Shown here piece by piece: positions 15,631-22,499 of a DNA stretch of 26,307 nucleotides. The translations under genes and the position numbers were made by a program. This stretch comes from JAFDVL01 sp043736395 (GTDB lineage: Bacteria; Acidobacteriota; Blastocatellia; RBC074), in the NCBI GenBank assembly GCA_043736395.1, contig JAYTCQ010000066.1, positions 1-26,307 on the forward strand, written 5' to 3'. The notes below the pieces were generated by a model, which saw nothing but the letters and a program-made list of their open reading frames with translations, searched no databases and was not told where the DNA came from. How positions within the stretch are numbered: the stretch's first letter is position 1; each line of letters starts with the position of its first letter.

Positions 15631-15640
15631 AACAAAATAG

Positions 15641-15685
15641 AAATCGAGTGCTTTGTATAGAATGATTAAATACAAACCTCGATTT
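15641..15685 (+). terminator. Hairpin terminator after methyltransferase gene
   Basis: AAATCGAG (15641-15648) pairs with CTCGATTT (15678-15685) and TTTGTAT (15652-15658) pairs with ATACAAA (15670-15676), giving a long two-part stem. A T-rich stretch (TTCGTTTGCCTT) follows. The weak T run lowers confidence in intrinsic termination. Confidence 0.55.
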
Positions 15686-15700
15686 TCGTTTGCCTTCTAG

Positions 15701-15729
15701 TTGAAAATGGTTTTCAATTGCAATATAAT
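15701..15729 (+). promoter_or_regulatory. feoB promoter with Fur-like operator
   Basis: TTGAAA (15701-15706) and a perfect TATAAT (15724-15729) are separated by 17 bases, an excellent sigma-70 promoter. The -35 box and spacer hold a perfect palindrome, TTGAAAATGGTTTTCAA (15701-15717). Its central 15 bases agree with the Fur 7-1-7 consensus at 11 of 14 arm positions. Repression by an iron-sensing Fur-family protein would fit the downstream ferrous-iron transporter. Confidence 0.6.
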
Positions 15730-15779
15730 GAAATTTCTGTTTCGTTGGTAATTGTAAATTTTGGTATTTGGACATCTTC

Positions 15780-18077
15780 ATGGCTGCAACCTCCGTCACC
15801 TCTACTGTTACTCAACCCGCTGTAACCACGGCTCCTAAATTACTTTTGGTCGGAAATCCCAATGTTGGAAAATCTGTTATTTTCGGGTTTTTAACGGGAA
15901 AGTATGTGACTGTCTCGAATTATCCTGGAACTACGGTTGAGGTTTCGCGCGGAGCTATGCGCTACGGCGGCTCCGATTGGCAAGTGATTGACACGCCCGG
16001 TGTGAATTCGCTCATTCCACAATCTGACGACGAACGCGTCACGCGGGATTTGTTGATTTCTGCGCAGCCGGATTTAATTGTGCAAGTGGCAGATGCGAAG
16101 AATTTGCGACGGACTTTGTTAATTACTTCGCAGCTCGTGGAATTCCAAAAGCCAATGATTCTGGTGCTGAATCTAATGGATGAAGCCCGCGACCGTAACC
16201 TTGAAATTGATGCTAAAGGAATCAGCGAACTTTACGGAATCCCCGTCATCGAAACCGTCGCCATTGACGGCGAAGGCTTGGATCAACTGCATAAATTATT
16301 AGGGCGCGCTCGCATCCCGAATGATCCTCTCAAAATGCAGCGGCAACAATTTTTATCTGAAGAAACGACAGGCAGCTTACCTGCAGCGTTAACCGTAGAA
16401 TGGTTGCAAACGCGTGACCCTGAACTGCGCCAGGCGGTTGAAGATGCGCTTGGCACAAACAAAGAATTTTCCGCCGAAGAACGTGTCCAGATGCGTCGCA
16501 CCGCAGGCAAGCTGGAAGCACTTCGGCAGGAATTTCTAGATGAAGTCGTTGCCAAATTTAAGAAAACAATTCCGAGCGTCACCTCCGAAATCAAAACAGA
16601 TCGTGTGCTGCAATTTGCCATTGCTTGTTTACTTTTGGGCTTTGGATATTTCCTGCTGACAGAAGCGACACGGCTGAGTAATGCGATTTTTCGCACAAGT
16701 ATTCCAACGCTTTTTGATGTCGTGAATAATTGGATTAATGCCAGCGTGCTACCCGTGGTTCAGCCACCGCTTGGAGTCTTTGGAGAAATTCTTTTTGGTC
16801 AAAAAAATGATGCTACTGGAGCCTTTGAAAACGGCTTATTGCATCCGTTCCTCGCACAGTTAATTTTTCTGGTTCTGCCGGTGATGATTCCGCTGGGATT
16901 TGTCATCACGCGCTCCAAACTTTTTGCGGATAAGCTCGGACGTTGGACCCGTGAAGCACGTACCGGAATCCCATTATTATTGGTTGTTCTGCTGCTGATG
17001 TTCGAATTTGTAGGCGTCATCGGAGCCGGAACTTTTGTTGATTTCTTTGAAACTACGCTCTTCAATAATAACCTGAATCCGTTCCTTCAGCGTGTGATTC
17101 CGCCCGGATTTATCTACGATTTTTTCATTGGAAAATACGGTCTCGTTTCGATGGGATTGACCTACGCGTTAGCGATTGTTTTGCCAATTGTGACGACATT
17201 TTTTATCGCGTTCGGGTTACTCGAAGACAGCGGATATTTGCCGCGTTTGGCGATTCTTTCTGATCGGATTTTCCGGTTTATGGGCTTGAATGGCAAAGCC
17301 GTTTTGCCAATGGTTTTGGGCCTCGGCTGCGATACGATGGCGACGATGACAACTCGTATTTTAGCGACGAAAAAAGAACGCGTAATCGCAACTTTGTTGT
17401 TAGCGTTAGGCGTTCCCTGTTCCGCGCAACTCGGAGTCATTCTTGGCATCAGTGCCAGCTTAAGCATCGGCGCAGTCATCACAATTTTCGGCGTCGTACT
17501 CTCGCAAATGATGCTGGTTGGCTGGCTCTCTTCGAAGCTCATCAAAGGCGAACGCGGCGATTTTATTTTTGAAATTCCACCGATTCGCATCCCGCAACTT
17601 TGGAACGTCTGGACGAAAACCTGGATTCGGTTGAAATGGTACGTCAAAGAAGCGCTGCCGTTGTTCGTGCTCGGAACCCTGATTTTATTTATCCTTGATC
17701 GCCTGCGAATTCCGACTCCGTGGGGAACGCACAGCGGATTAGATTTAATTGAATCCGCGCTCTCGCCCGTCGTGCAGGGAGTTTTGCATTTGCCGAAACA
17801 GGCAGCGCAGGTTTTATTGCTCGGATTTTTGCGTCGTGATTACGGAGCCGCCGGATTATTTGCAATGGTTGAAGCGAAAACCATGGACTCCGTACAGATC
17901 GTCGTCGCGCTGATTACGCTGACCCTGTTCATCCCATGCGTCGCAAATTTCTTCATGATGATCCGTGAACACGGCGTCAGAAAAGCGATGTATATGCTGG
18001 CGTTTATCACTCCTTTCGCGATTGCTGTTGGTGGCGCGGTGAGCTGGATTTTGCGGACTCTAAATATTCATTTTTAA
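15780..18077 (+). CDS. feoB: Ferrous iron transporter FeoB
   Basis: FeoB is a G-protein-coupled inner-membrane Fe(II) importer. The 765-residue protein has an N-terminal GTPase domain with G1 GNPNVGKS (25-32), the G2 region VSNYPGTTVEV, G3 DTPGVNSLIP and G4 NLMDEA. A helical spacer (about 190-270) and then a membrane part with multiple helices follow. The Gate motifs are LGLGCDTMATMTTRILATKK and GVPCSAQLGVILG. These deviate from the usual GCNxPA and PCxARLPV forms but keep both Cys residues, which suggests a divergent subfamily. ATG 15780 is chosen over TTG 15768; neither has a good Shine-Dalgarno sequence. A Fur-like operator lies upstream and a FeoA-domain gene downstream. Confidence 0.95.
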   Translation: MAATSVTSTVTQPAVTTAPKLLLVGNPNVGKSVIFGFLTGKYVTVSNYPGTTVEVSRGAMRYGGSDWQVIDTPGVNSLIPQSDDERVTRDLLISAQPDLIVQVADAKNLRRTLLITSQLVEFQKPMILVLNLMDEARDRNLEIDAKGISELYGIPVIETVAIDGEGLDQLHKLLGRARIPNDPLKMQRQQFLSEETTGSLPAALTVEWLQTRDPELRQAVEDALGTNKEFSAEERVQMRRTAGKLEALRQEFLDEVVAKFKKTIPSVTSEIKTDRVLQFAIACLLLGFGYFLLTEATRLSNAIFRTSIPTLFDVVNNWINASVLPVVQPPLGVFGEILFGQKNDATGAFENGLLHPFLAQLIFLVLPVMIPLGFVITRSKLFADKLGRWTREARTGIPLLLVVLLLMFEFVGVIGAGTFVDFFETTLFNNNLNPFLQRVIPPGFIYDFFIGKYGLVSMGLTYALAIVLPIVTTFFIAFGLLEDSGYLPRLAILSDRIFRFMGLNGKAVLPMVLGLGCDTMATMTTRILATKKERVIATLLLALGVPCSAQLGVILGISASLSIGAVITIFGVVLSQMMLVGWLSSKLIKGERGDFIFEIPPIRIPQLWNVWTKTWIRLKWYVKEALPLFVLGTLILFILDRLRIPTPWGTHSGLDLIESALSPVVQGVLHLPKQAAQVLLLGFLRRDYGAAGLFAMVEAKTMDSVQIVVALITLTLFIPCVANFFMMIREHGVRKAMYMLAFITPFAIAVGGAVSWILRTLNIHF

Positions 18078-18080
18078 TAT

Positions 18081-18158
18081 TTAGACAGGATTTACAGGAT
18101 GAACAGGATTTTGTAAGAGGGTGTTGATAATCTTGTTCATCCTGTAAATCTTGTCTAA
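18081..18158. repeat. Inverted repeat bridging feoB stop and the FeoA-domain gene start
   Basis: Arms 18081-18110 and 18129-18158 are 30 bases each and match at 28 of 30 positions as inverted copies (unit GACAGGATTTACAGGATGAA). This is one of the widespread ACAGGATTTACAGGATGAACAGG-type repeats. The stem begins three bases after the feoB stop and ends six bases before the ATG at 18165. Confidence 0.9.
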
Positions 18159-18164
18159 AAAAAT

Positions 18165-18569
18165 ATGAGACTAACTGAAGAAATTGTAGCGTTACTTAAA
18201 TTAATCGAAAGAAAATCTGATCTTTCAGGAATTTCAAGCGACGCGATTGAAGATGCTGTACACGAAGGACTGATCGCACAGAATGGTCACGACGCAAAAA
18301 AACTGACTGCTTCCGGCAAGCAAACTCTCACGCAAATTCAGAACGCTTTAATCACCGCCGATCAGCTTTCAATTGATGAAAACGCCAAAATCGCCTACCT
18401 CAGTCAGAACAATTATCCACGTTTTCAAAAGCTCTCCTCGTTCGGATTATTCCCTGGAATTCCGATCAGCCTCAAGCAGCGTTATCCAAGTTTTGTGATT
18501 CAATGCGAAGAGACACAAATTGCGCTGGAAGAGGAAATTTTGAAGGATATTTTTGTTTGGAGAAAATAG
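18165..18569 (+). CDS. Winged-helix / FeoA-domain fusion protein
   Basis: The 134-residue protein joins two parts. Residues 1-60 (LTEEIVALLKLIER, then DAVHEGLIAQNG and KLTASGKQTLTQI) look like a DtxR/MarR-type winged helix, including the typical LTxxGK wing. Residues about 80-134 form an SH3-like FeoA domain: LSSFGLFPGIPISLKQRYPS, then FVIQCEETQIALEEEILKDI. The combination resembles a shortened DtxR-family metalloregulator without its dimerisation domain, or a FeoC-FeoA-like fusion. Lying directly after feoB it is probably FeoB's cytosolic partner, its regulator, or both. There is no Shine-Dalgarno sequence. Confidence 0.8.
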   Translation: MRLTEEIVALLKLIERKSDLSGISSDAIEDAVHEGLIAQNGHDAKKLTASGKQTLTQIQNALITADQLSIDENAKIAYLSQNNYPRFQKLSSFGLFPGIPISLKQRYPSFVIQCEETQIALEEEILKDIFVWRK

Positions 18570-18626
18570 GTGAAATACGTCAAATCATCAGCTAAAACGC
18601 TAGAATATCATAAGAAAACTTATTAG

Positions 18627-18664
18627 GAAGTAGATACCGTTAATCGTTTAACGATATCTACTTC
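18627..18664. terminator. Bidirectional hairpin between convergent genes
   Basis: GAAGTAGATA-C-CGTTAA (18627-18643) pairs with TTAACG-A-TATCTACTTC (18648-18664) across a four-base loop; only one internal pair is mismatched. It lies between the end of the FeoA-domain gene and the end of the leftward secreted-protein gene. It is well placed to stop both transcripts, though T runs are weak. Confidence 0.65.
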
Positions 18665-18728
18665 TTGACTGCACGTTATAAGTAATATTAACGAAATTTG
18701 CGAGAAACAACACTCGCAAGAAAAGCGA

Positions 18729-19715
18729 CTAGCAACCAATTTGGAATACCGGAATTGTCAATTTCGCGCTATCCGTAACAGTCACTGTGTTTAAATTCCC
18801 AGCTCCATCGAGCGTTTTGACCCCTCCAACATCTCTGAATCTGATGAAGATGCCAGAGACTGCCAGGTCATTAGTTGTCCAGACACGAAGGTTTCCTGTT
18901 TGCTTGCCTTTGAGAGTGGTGAAAAGCCCGGGAGGCGAGATATCTGAAAGAATCGCCTGTAATTGAGTTCCGCCTAAAGTATTCGCAGTACTATTGCGCG
19001 AGTTAGTGTTATTAGTGAGCAGCCAATCGAGTGAACCAAGTGGACCGATCTGGGAATTTAGATTTCCGGCTAAACGATTGATAACGACGAAATTCTGATT
19101 CATTCCGCCTGGCTTAAGGACAGGGTTCACTCCAACAGCCCTTGGCAATTTACCATAACTTACACCGTCAAAATTCAAAGTCGAATTATAACCACTCGCT
19201 ACCGCTGGAGTACCACTAAGCGCTTCAATTACTTGAGCGGGATAACCAGTTGTAAGACCTGAATTGATAGAGAGTGCGGTCTGTCCGGTAAGATTATTAA
19301 AATTGATAGGGACGCCGTTGAGATCAGTCGCAACGACAATCAAATATCCACTGTTGAGCGGGTCAATCTCAGACGCAGTTATCGGTACTGTCAGACCAGG
19401 TGCTAAACATAAAGCCATATCAGCAGAGCCGCCATTTGCAATGAAGAAGAGGTGTAGATTAGCCGTAGAAGTTGAACTTGTATTAGTGATATTCATAGTA
19501 GTGTCATTCACTACTAATTGACCCGTACTGTCAGCAATTGTTGTCTGAGACGCATAATAGTTGAAAACCAACACCGACCCTTTTGTCGGTTGCGTGATAG
19601 GCGGAGGTTGTCCTGGAATGGTTTGCGCGGCTGCGATGGTCGCGGTGAGTAGTACGCAGAAAAAAACCGTCACAAGACGCGCAAATGAACAGAAACTTAA
19701 GATAGGTGATTTCAT
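18729..19715 (-). CDS. Secreted beta-rich protein of unknown function
   Basis: The 328-residue protein has a clear signal peptide (SFARLVTVFFCVLLTATIAAA-Q region) and a mature part rich in Asn, Thr, Ser and Gly. Repeated short beta-like strands are seen (GQLVVNDTTMNITNTSS, TANLHLFFIANGG, KLTIPVFQIGC). I do not recognise a named family; it resembles immunoglobulin-like or adhesin-like secreted proteins. Only two Cys are present in the mature protein, one of them the last residue. GGAG lies seven bases before the ATG. It appears to be a single-gene unit with an upstream non-coding stretch (19716-19963) in which I see only a small hairpin at 19896-19914. Confidence 0.75.
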   Translation of the reverse strand: MKSPILSFCSFARLVTVFFCVLLTATIAAAQTIPGQPPPITQPTKGSVLVFNYYASQTTIADSTGQLVVNDTTMNITNTSSTSTANLHLFFIANGGSADMALCLAPGLTVPITASEIDPLNSGYLIVVATDLNGVPINFNNLTGQTALSINSGLTTGYPAQVIEALSGTPAVASGYNSTLNFDGVSYGKLPRAVGVNPVLKPGGMNQNFVVINRLAGNLNSQIGPLGSLDWLLTNNTNSRNSTANTLGGTQLQAILSDISPPGLFTTLKGKQTGNLRVWTTNDLAVSGIFIRFRDVGGVKTLDGAGNLNTVTVTDSAKLTIPVFQIGC

Positions 19716-19963
19716 ATTGATCTCCGAAGGGCATTAATTATTGATTGACTCCCCGTACTATTGCTAAACTGGAGCCATAAACATCGTTGTGATTTAAAAA
19801 ATACTGGATGAACAACCATAGCCTTAATGAGGTGTGAAAGAGCAAGCTAGAACACTGCATTGTAAGGACTATAAAAGAACTGCTTAATTCAGTAGGATAG
19901 AGGTGAACTCTATCAGCTGACTAGAAGTCTGTCGAGTAAATAATTGTAAAAAAAGTTGAAAAA

Positions 19964-20203
19964 TTGAGCCTATACAAATTTGTTATGTTACTAAAAAGTG
20001 GCGAAGCGCATCTCAAAGCCGAATCAATGGCGATGGAAATAGCCGAGTTAGACGAATTGGATGTATGTCCTTTTCCGTACGAAGATTGCCGTTGGTTACA
20101 GAGTGAATTTGCGGAAAACTTAGATGACCTAACCGCAGATTTAAATATGTGGTTTATGGCAATTGCAGGTCCAATCAGTTGGGGAAAGAAAACTTTGTCC
20201 TGA
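19964..20203 (+). CDS. Small protein of unknown family, possibly truncated
   Basis: The frame encodes about 79 residues from TTG 19964 (or 72 from ATG 19985); neither start has a Shine-Dalgarno sequence. The sequence is protein-like (SGEAHLKAESMAMEIAELD, then YEDCRWLQSEFAENLDDLT and LNMWFMAIAGPISWGKK), acidic, with conserved-looking Trp and Cys residues. It stops at a TGA (20201-20203). The same frame continues open afterwards into the next ORF. Another frame would extend the C-terminus as NFVLIRREDIKGA, so a single-base loss near 20185 could have truncated it. I do not recognise the family. Confidence 0.45.
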   Translation: MSLYKFVMLLKSGEAHLKAESMAMEIAELDELDVCPFPYEDCRWLQSEFAENLDDLTADLNMWFMAIAGPISWGKKTLS

Positions 20204-20224
20204 TCAGAAGAGAAGATATTAAAG

Positions 20225-20416
20225 GTGCGTAATGACCTACGCTATAGTTTTTTTGAAACGTATCCGATGTATGCCTGGCTTAAAATGCACATCACGAAAG
20301 AAAATACACCTGACCTTTACGAAAATTTCCAATCTTCAGAACAGCTCAGAAAAATGCTCTGCGAGTTAATGGAATTTATGTTATCAGAAAAATACCTACA
20401 TAATGAAATGAGGTGA
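20225..20416 (+). CDS. Small ORF, possible 3' part of a broken gene
   Basis: A 63-residue frame from a GTG, in the same frame as the ORF ending at 20203 and only 21 bases after it. It encodes FFETYPMYAWLKMHITKENT, DLYENFQSSEQLRKMLCELM and EFMLSEKYLHNEM, plausible helical protein sequence. There is no signal peptide, no membrane helix and no clear Shine-Dalgarno sequence. It may be the second half of one gene interrupted at 20201-20203, or a separate overlapping small gene. It ends six bases before the convergent hydrolase gene. Confidence 0.4.
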   Translation: MRNDLRYSFFETYPMYAWLKMHITKENTPDLYENFQSSEQLRKMLCELMEFMLSEKYLHNEMR

Positions 20417-20422
20417 CCATCC

Positions 20423-22318
20423 TTATTTTAAAGCTTTTCCCTCAACCAAAACCGAAATCGAAGAATTCAAACTCCGTCCACGATACACACGCTGCGTAGC
20501 CTTCTGAAAATCTCCATCCTTCGCTTTCGGAATCTCCATAAACTTCTGCGGATTACGATCCACCAATGGAAACCAAGAGCTTTGCACCTGAATCATTACG
20601 CGATGACCTTTGCGAAAAGTGTGGTAGACATCCGGCATCGCGAATGAAATTTCCGCAGGCTGATTTGGAATCATTGGCTCCGGTTTTTCAAAGCTCTTGC
20701 GGAATTTTGCGCGGAACGGCTCGCCATGCACCAACTGCTGATAACCGCCCATTTGCACAGCATTTTCAGGCAAACGTTGCCCGGCTGGTGCTGGCGGAGT
20801 CGGAAAGGTATTTGGATAAACGTCAATGACTTTGACGACAAAATCTGAATCCGTACCCGAAGTTGCAACATTCAAATTCACTTTAATCGGTCCCGCAATC
20901 GTTAGATCATTTTCCAAAATTTCAGTTTTATACACTAAGACATCAGGACGTTGCGCGGCGAAGCGTTGATCTTCAGTCATGTAATCGGAAGTCATTCCAT
21001 CAACGGTATAACTCAAGTATGGTACAGGGCGACTTGGATCGCTGACGTATTCATCGAAGGCACTATTTTCAGGGGGTGCGGTCGTTTTCAATTGTCCACC
21101 CGCCTGCAAAAATAACGTCATTGGCACAGCGTCTTTTGGTGGCCATTGACTGTGTTTACGCCATTCGTTCAGTCCTGTGACGAACATCGAAGCTTCGGGG
21201 ATTTCATTATTTTTATCTTTGAGGAAGTGCATGAAAAACGGGAACTGAATTTGCTCGCGGAAATATTCGCCCGTCTTCACGCCGAAATTTAAATTGCCGA
21301 GTTTGTCACCACTCCCGCGCGACCATCCGCCGTGTGACCACGGACCCATTGCCAGCACGTTGATCGTGCCAGGATTTTGTTTTTCGACGGCGCGATAAAT
21401 ATGAAATGGCCCCATCGGGTCTTCGGCATCAAACCATCCGCCAACATTGAGCACTGCGCATTTTACGTTGTTCATGAATTTCCATAACGAACGCCCCTGC
21501 CAAAATTCATCGTAGTTCGGATGGTCTACGATCTCTTGCAAGTACGTCGCTTTGCCTTCGAAAAATTTCTGATTGGCTTCACTCAGCGTCCCCATATTCA
21601 GAAAAAAATCGTAGGCATCCGGCGTACCCATATCGAACGGCACACGCGGGCGCGGCGTTTCGGGATCGCCCTTGCGCGGCGTGAAAAATCCATAGAATCC
21701 AAAATTCGCGGCTAGCATAAACGCACCGTTGTGATAGACGTCATCGTTGATGTAATAGTCCGCCGTCGGAGCCTGCGGCGAAGCGGCTTTCAACGCCGGA
21801 TGCGAATCAATAATGCTGGCGGCAACGTGAAATCCGGGTTGCGAAATCCCGATCATTCCGACTTTGCCGTTGTGGTTCGGAATATTTTTCAGCAGCCATT
21901 CAATCGTGTCGTACGTGTCAGAACTTTCGTCAATATCTTTGTTCGATTTTTTATTCGGGACGTGCGGGCGAACCTGCTGAAATTCGCCTTCGGACATGTG
22001 ACGCCCTCGCGCATCCTGATAGACAAAAATGAAACCTTCTTTTTCAAAATGTTCAGACGGCCCAAGCGATGCGCGATAGTTGTCTACGCCGTAAGGCGCG
22101 ACGTTATAAGGCGTACGCGTGAGAAGAAATGGATAAGTTTGCGCGGTGTCTTTCGGCGTATAAATTGACGTGAAAATTCGTACGCCATCACGCATCGGAA
22201 TTGAATATTCGTATTTCGTGTACCGTGCCCGAACGTTGTCTACGGATTGTGCGAAGACGTGCGTTGCGGCTAATAAAATCAATAGGATCGTTGAGATTTG
22301 AAGACGAAGGAGTTTCAT
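20423..22318 (-). CDS. Secreted CocE/NonD-family hydrolase (S15-like)
   Basis: The 631-residue protein has a signal peptide (LRLQISTILLILLAATHVFA) and the layout of alpha-amino-acid ester hydrolases, cocaine esterase and glutaryl-7-ACA acylases. The pattern runs YSIPMRDGVRIFTSIYTPKD, then LLTRTPY (oxyanion Tyr), VYQDARGRHMSEGEF and DESSDTYDTIEWLL. The nucleophile elbow is GISQPG (Ser159), the Asp loop is GGWFDAEDPMG and the His loop is MGPWSHGGW. A C-terminal jelly-roll domain follows (GPIKVNLNVATSGTDSDFVV, HRVMIQVQSSWFP). The residue after Ser is Gln where Tyr is usual. It likely cleaves ester or amide bonds of acyl-amino-acid compounds in the periplasm. It lies downstream of a symporter gene on the same strand. 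Confidence 0.92.
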   Translation of the reverse strand: MKLLRLQISTILLILLAATHVFAQSVDNVRARYTKYEYSIPMRDGVRIFTSIYTPKDTAQTYPFLLTRTPYNVAPYGVDNYRASLGPSEHFEKEGFIFVYQDARGRHMSEGEFQQVRPHVPNKKSNKDIDESSDTYDTIEWLLKNIPNHNGKVGMIGISQPGFHVAASIIDSHPALKAASPQAPTADYYINDDVYHNGAFMLAANFGFYGFFTPRKGDPETPRPRVPFDMGTPDAYDFFLNMGTLSEANQKFFEGKATYLQEIVDHPNYDEFWQGRSLWKFMNNVKCAVLNVGGWFDAEDPMGPFHIYRAVEKQNPGTINVLAMGPWSHGGWSRGSGDKLGNLNFGVKTGEYFREQIQFPFFMHFLKDKNNEIPEASMFVTGLNEWRKHSQWPPKDAVPMTLFLQAGGQLKTTAPPENSAFDEYVSDPSRPVPYLSYTVDGMTSDYMTEDQRFAAQRPDVLVYKTEILENDLTIAGPIKVNLNVATSGTDSDFVVKVIDVYPNTFPTPPAPAGQRLPENAVQMGGYQQLVHGEPFRAKFRKSFEKPEPMIPNQPAEISFAMPDVYHTFRKGHRVMIQVQSSWFPLVDRNPQKFMEIPKAKDGDFQKATQRVYRGRSLNSSISVLVEGKALK

Positions 22319-22349
22319 TTTTGATGCCCGAATATTTGTTTACAACCGA

Positions 22350-22376
22350 GTCAGTACCACCTGCGGTAGCGGATGG
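22350..22376 (+). repeat. Solo copy of the pyrR-leader repeat arm
   Basis: These 27 bases match the left arm at 8392-8418 in 26 of 27 positions (GTCAGTACCACCTGCGGTAG head). No second inverted arm follows, so this is a half element. It lies in the gap upstream of the CocE hydrolase gene. Confidence 0.85.
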
Positions 22377-22420
22377 TGGAGCCGTCCATTAGGGAAAATT
22401 GTTGCTACAGTTGAATCAAA

Positions 22421-22499
22421 AAAAAAGCGTACTACAAACGTCCCGTTTGTAGCTCCGTTCGGAATCGCAAGCGAGACGTTTACGATACACTTTTTTTTA
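22421..22499. repeat. Palindromic repeat over the symporter stop codon
   Basis: A perfect hairpin, TACAAACG - TCC - CGTTTGTA (22433-22451), sits inside an imperfect outer inverted repeat. AAGCGTACTACAAACGTC pairs loosely with GACGTTTACGATACACTT, both flanked by A/T runs. The right part encodes the last residues (KKSVS) and the TAA stop (22480-22482) of the symporter. Confidence 0.6.

Noticed and set aside
17162..17647. 161-codon minus-strand frame inside feoB
   Set aside because: It is opposite the membrane part of feoB and has the Lys/Arg/Ser bias expected of antisense translation of hydrophobic helices.
20201..20203. Selenocysteine codon joining the two small ORFs
   Set aside because: No convincing SECIS-like hairpin directly downstream and no known selenoprotein context; a stop or frameshift is simpler.
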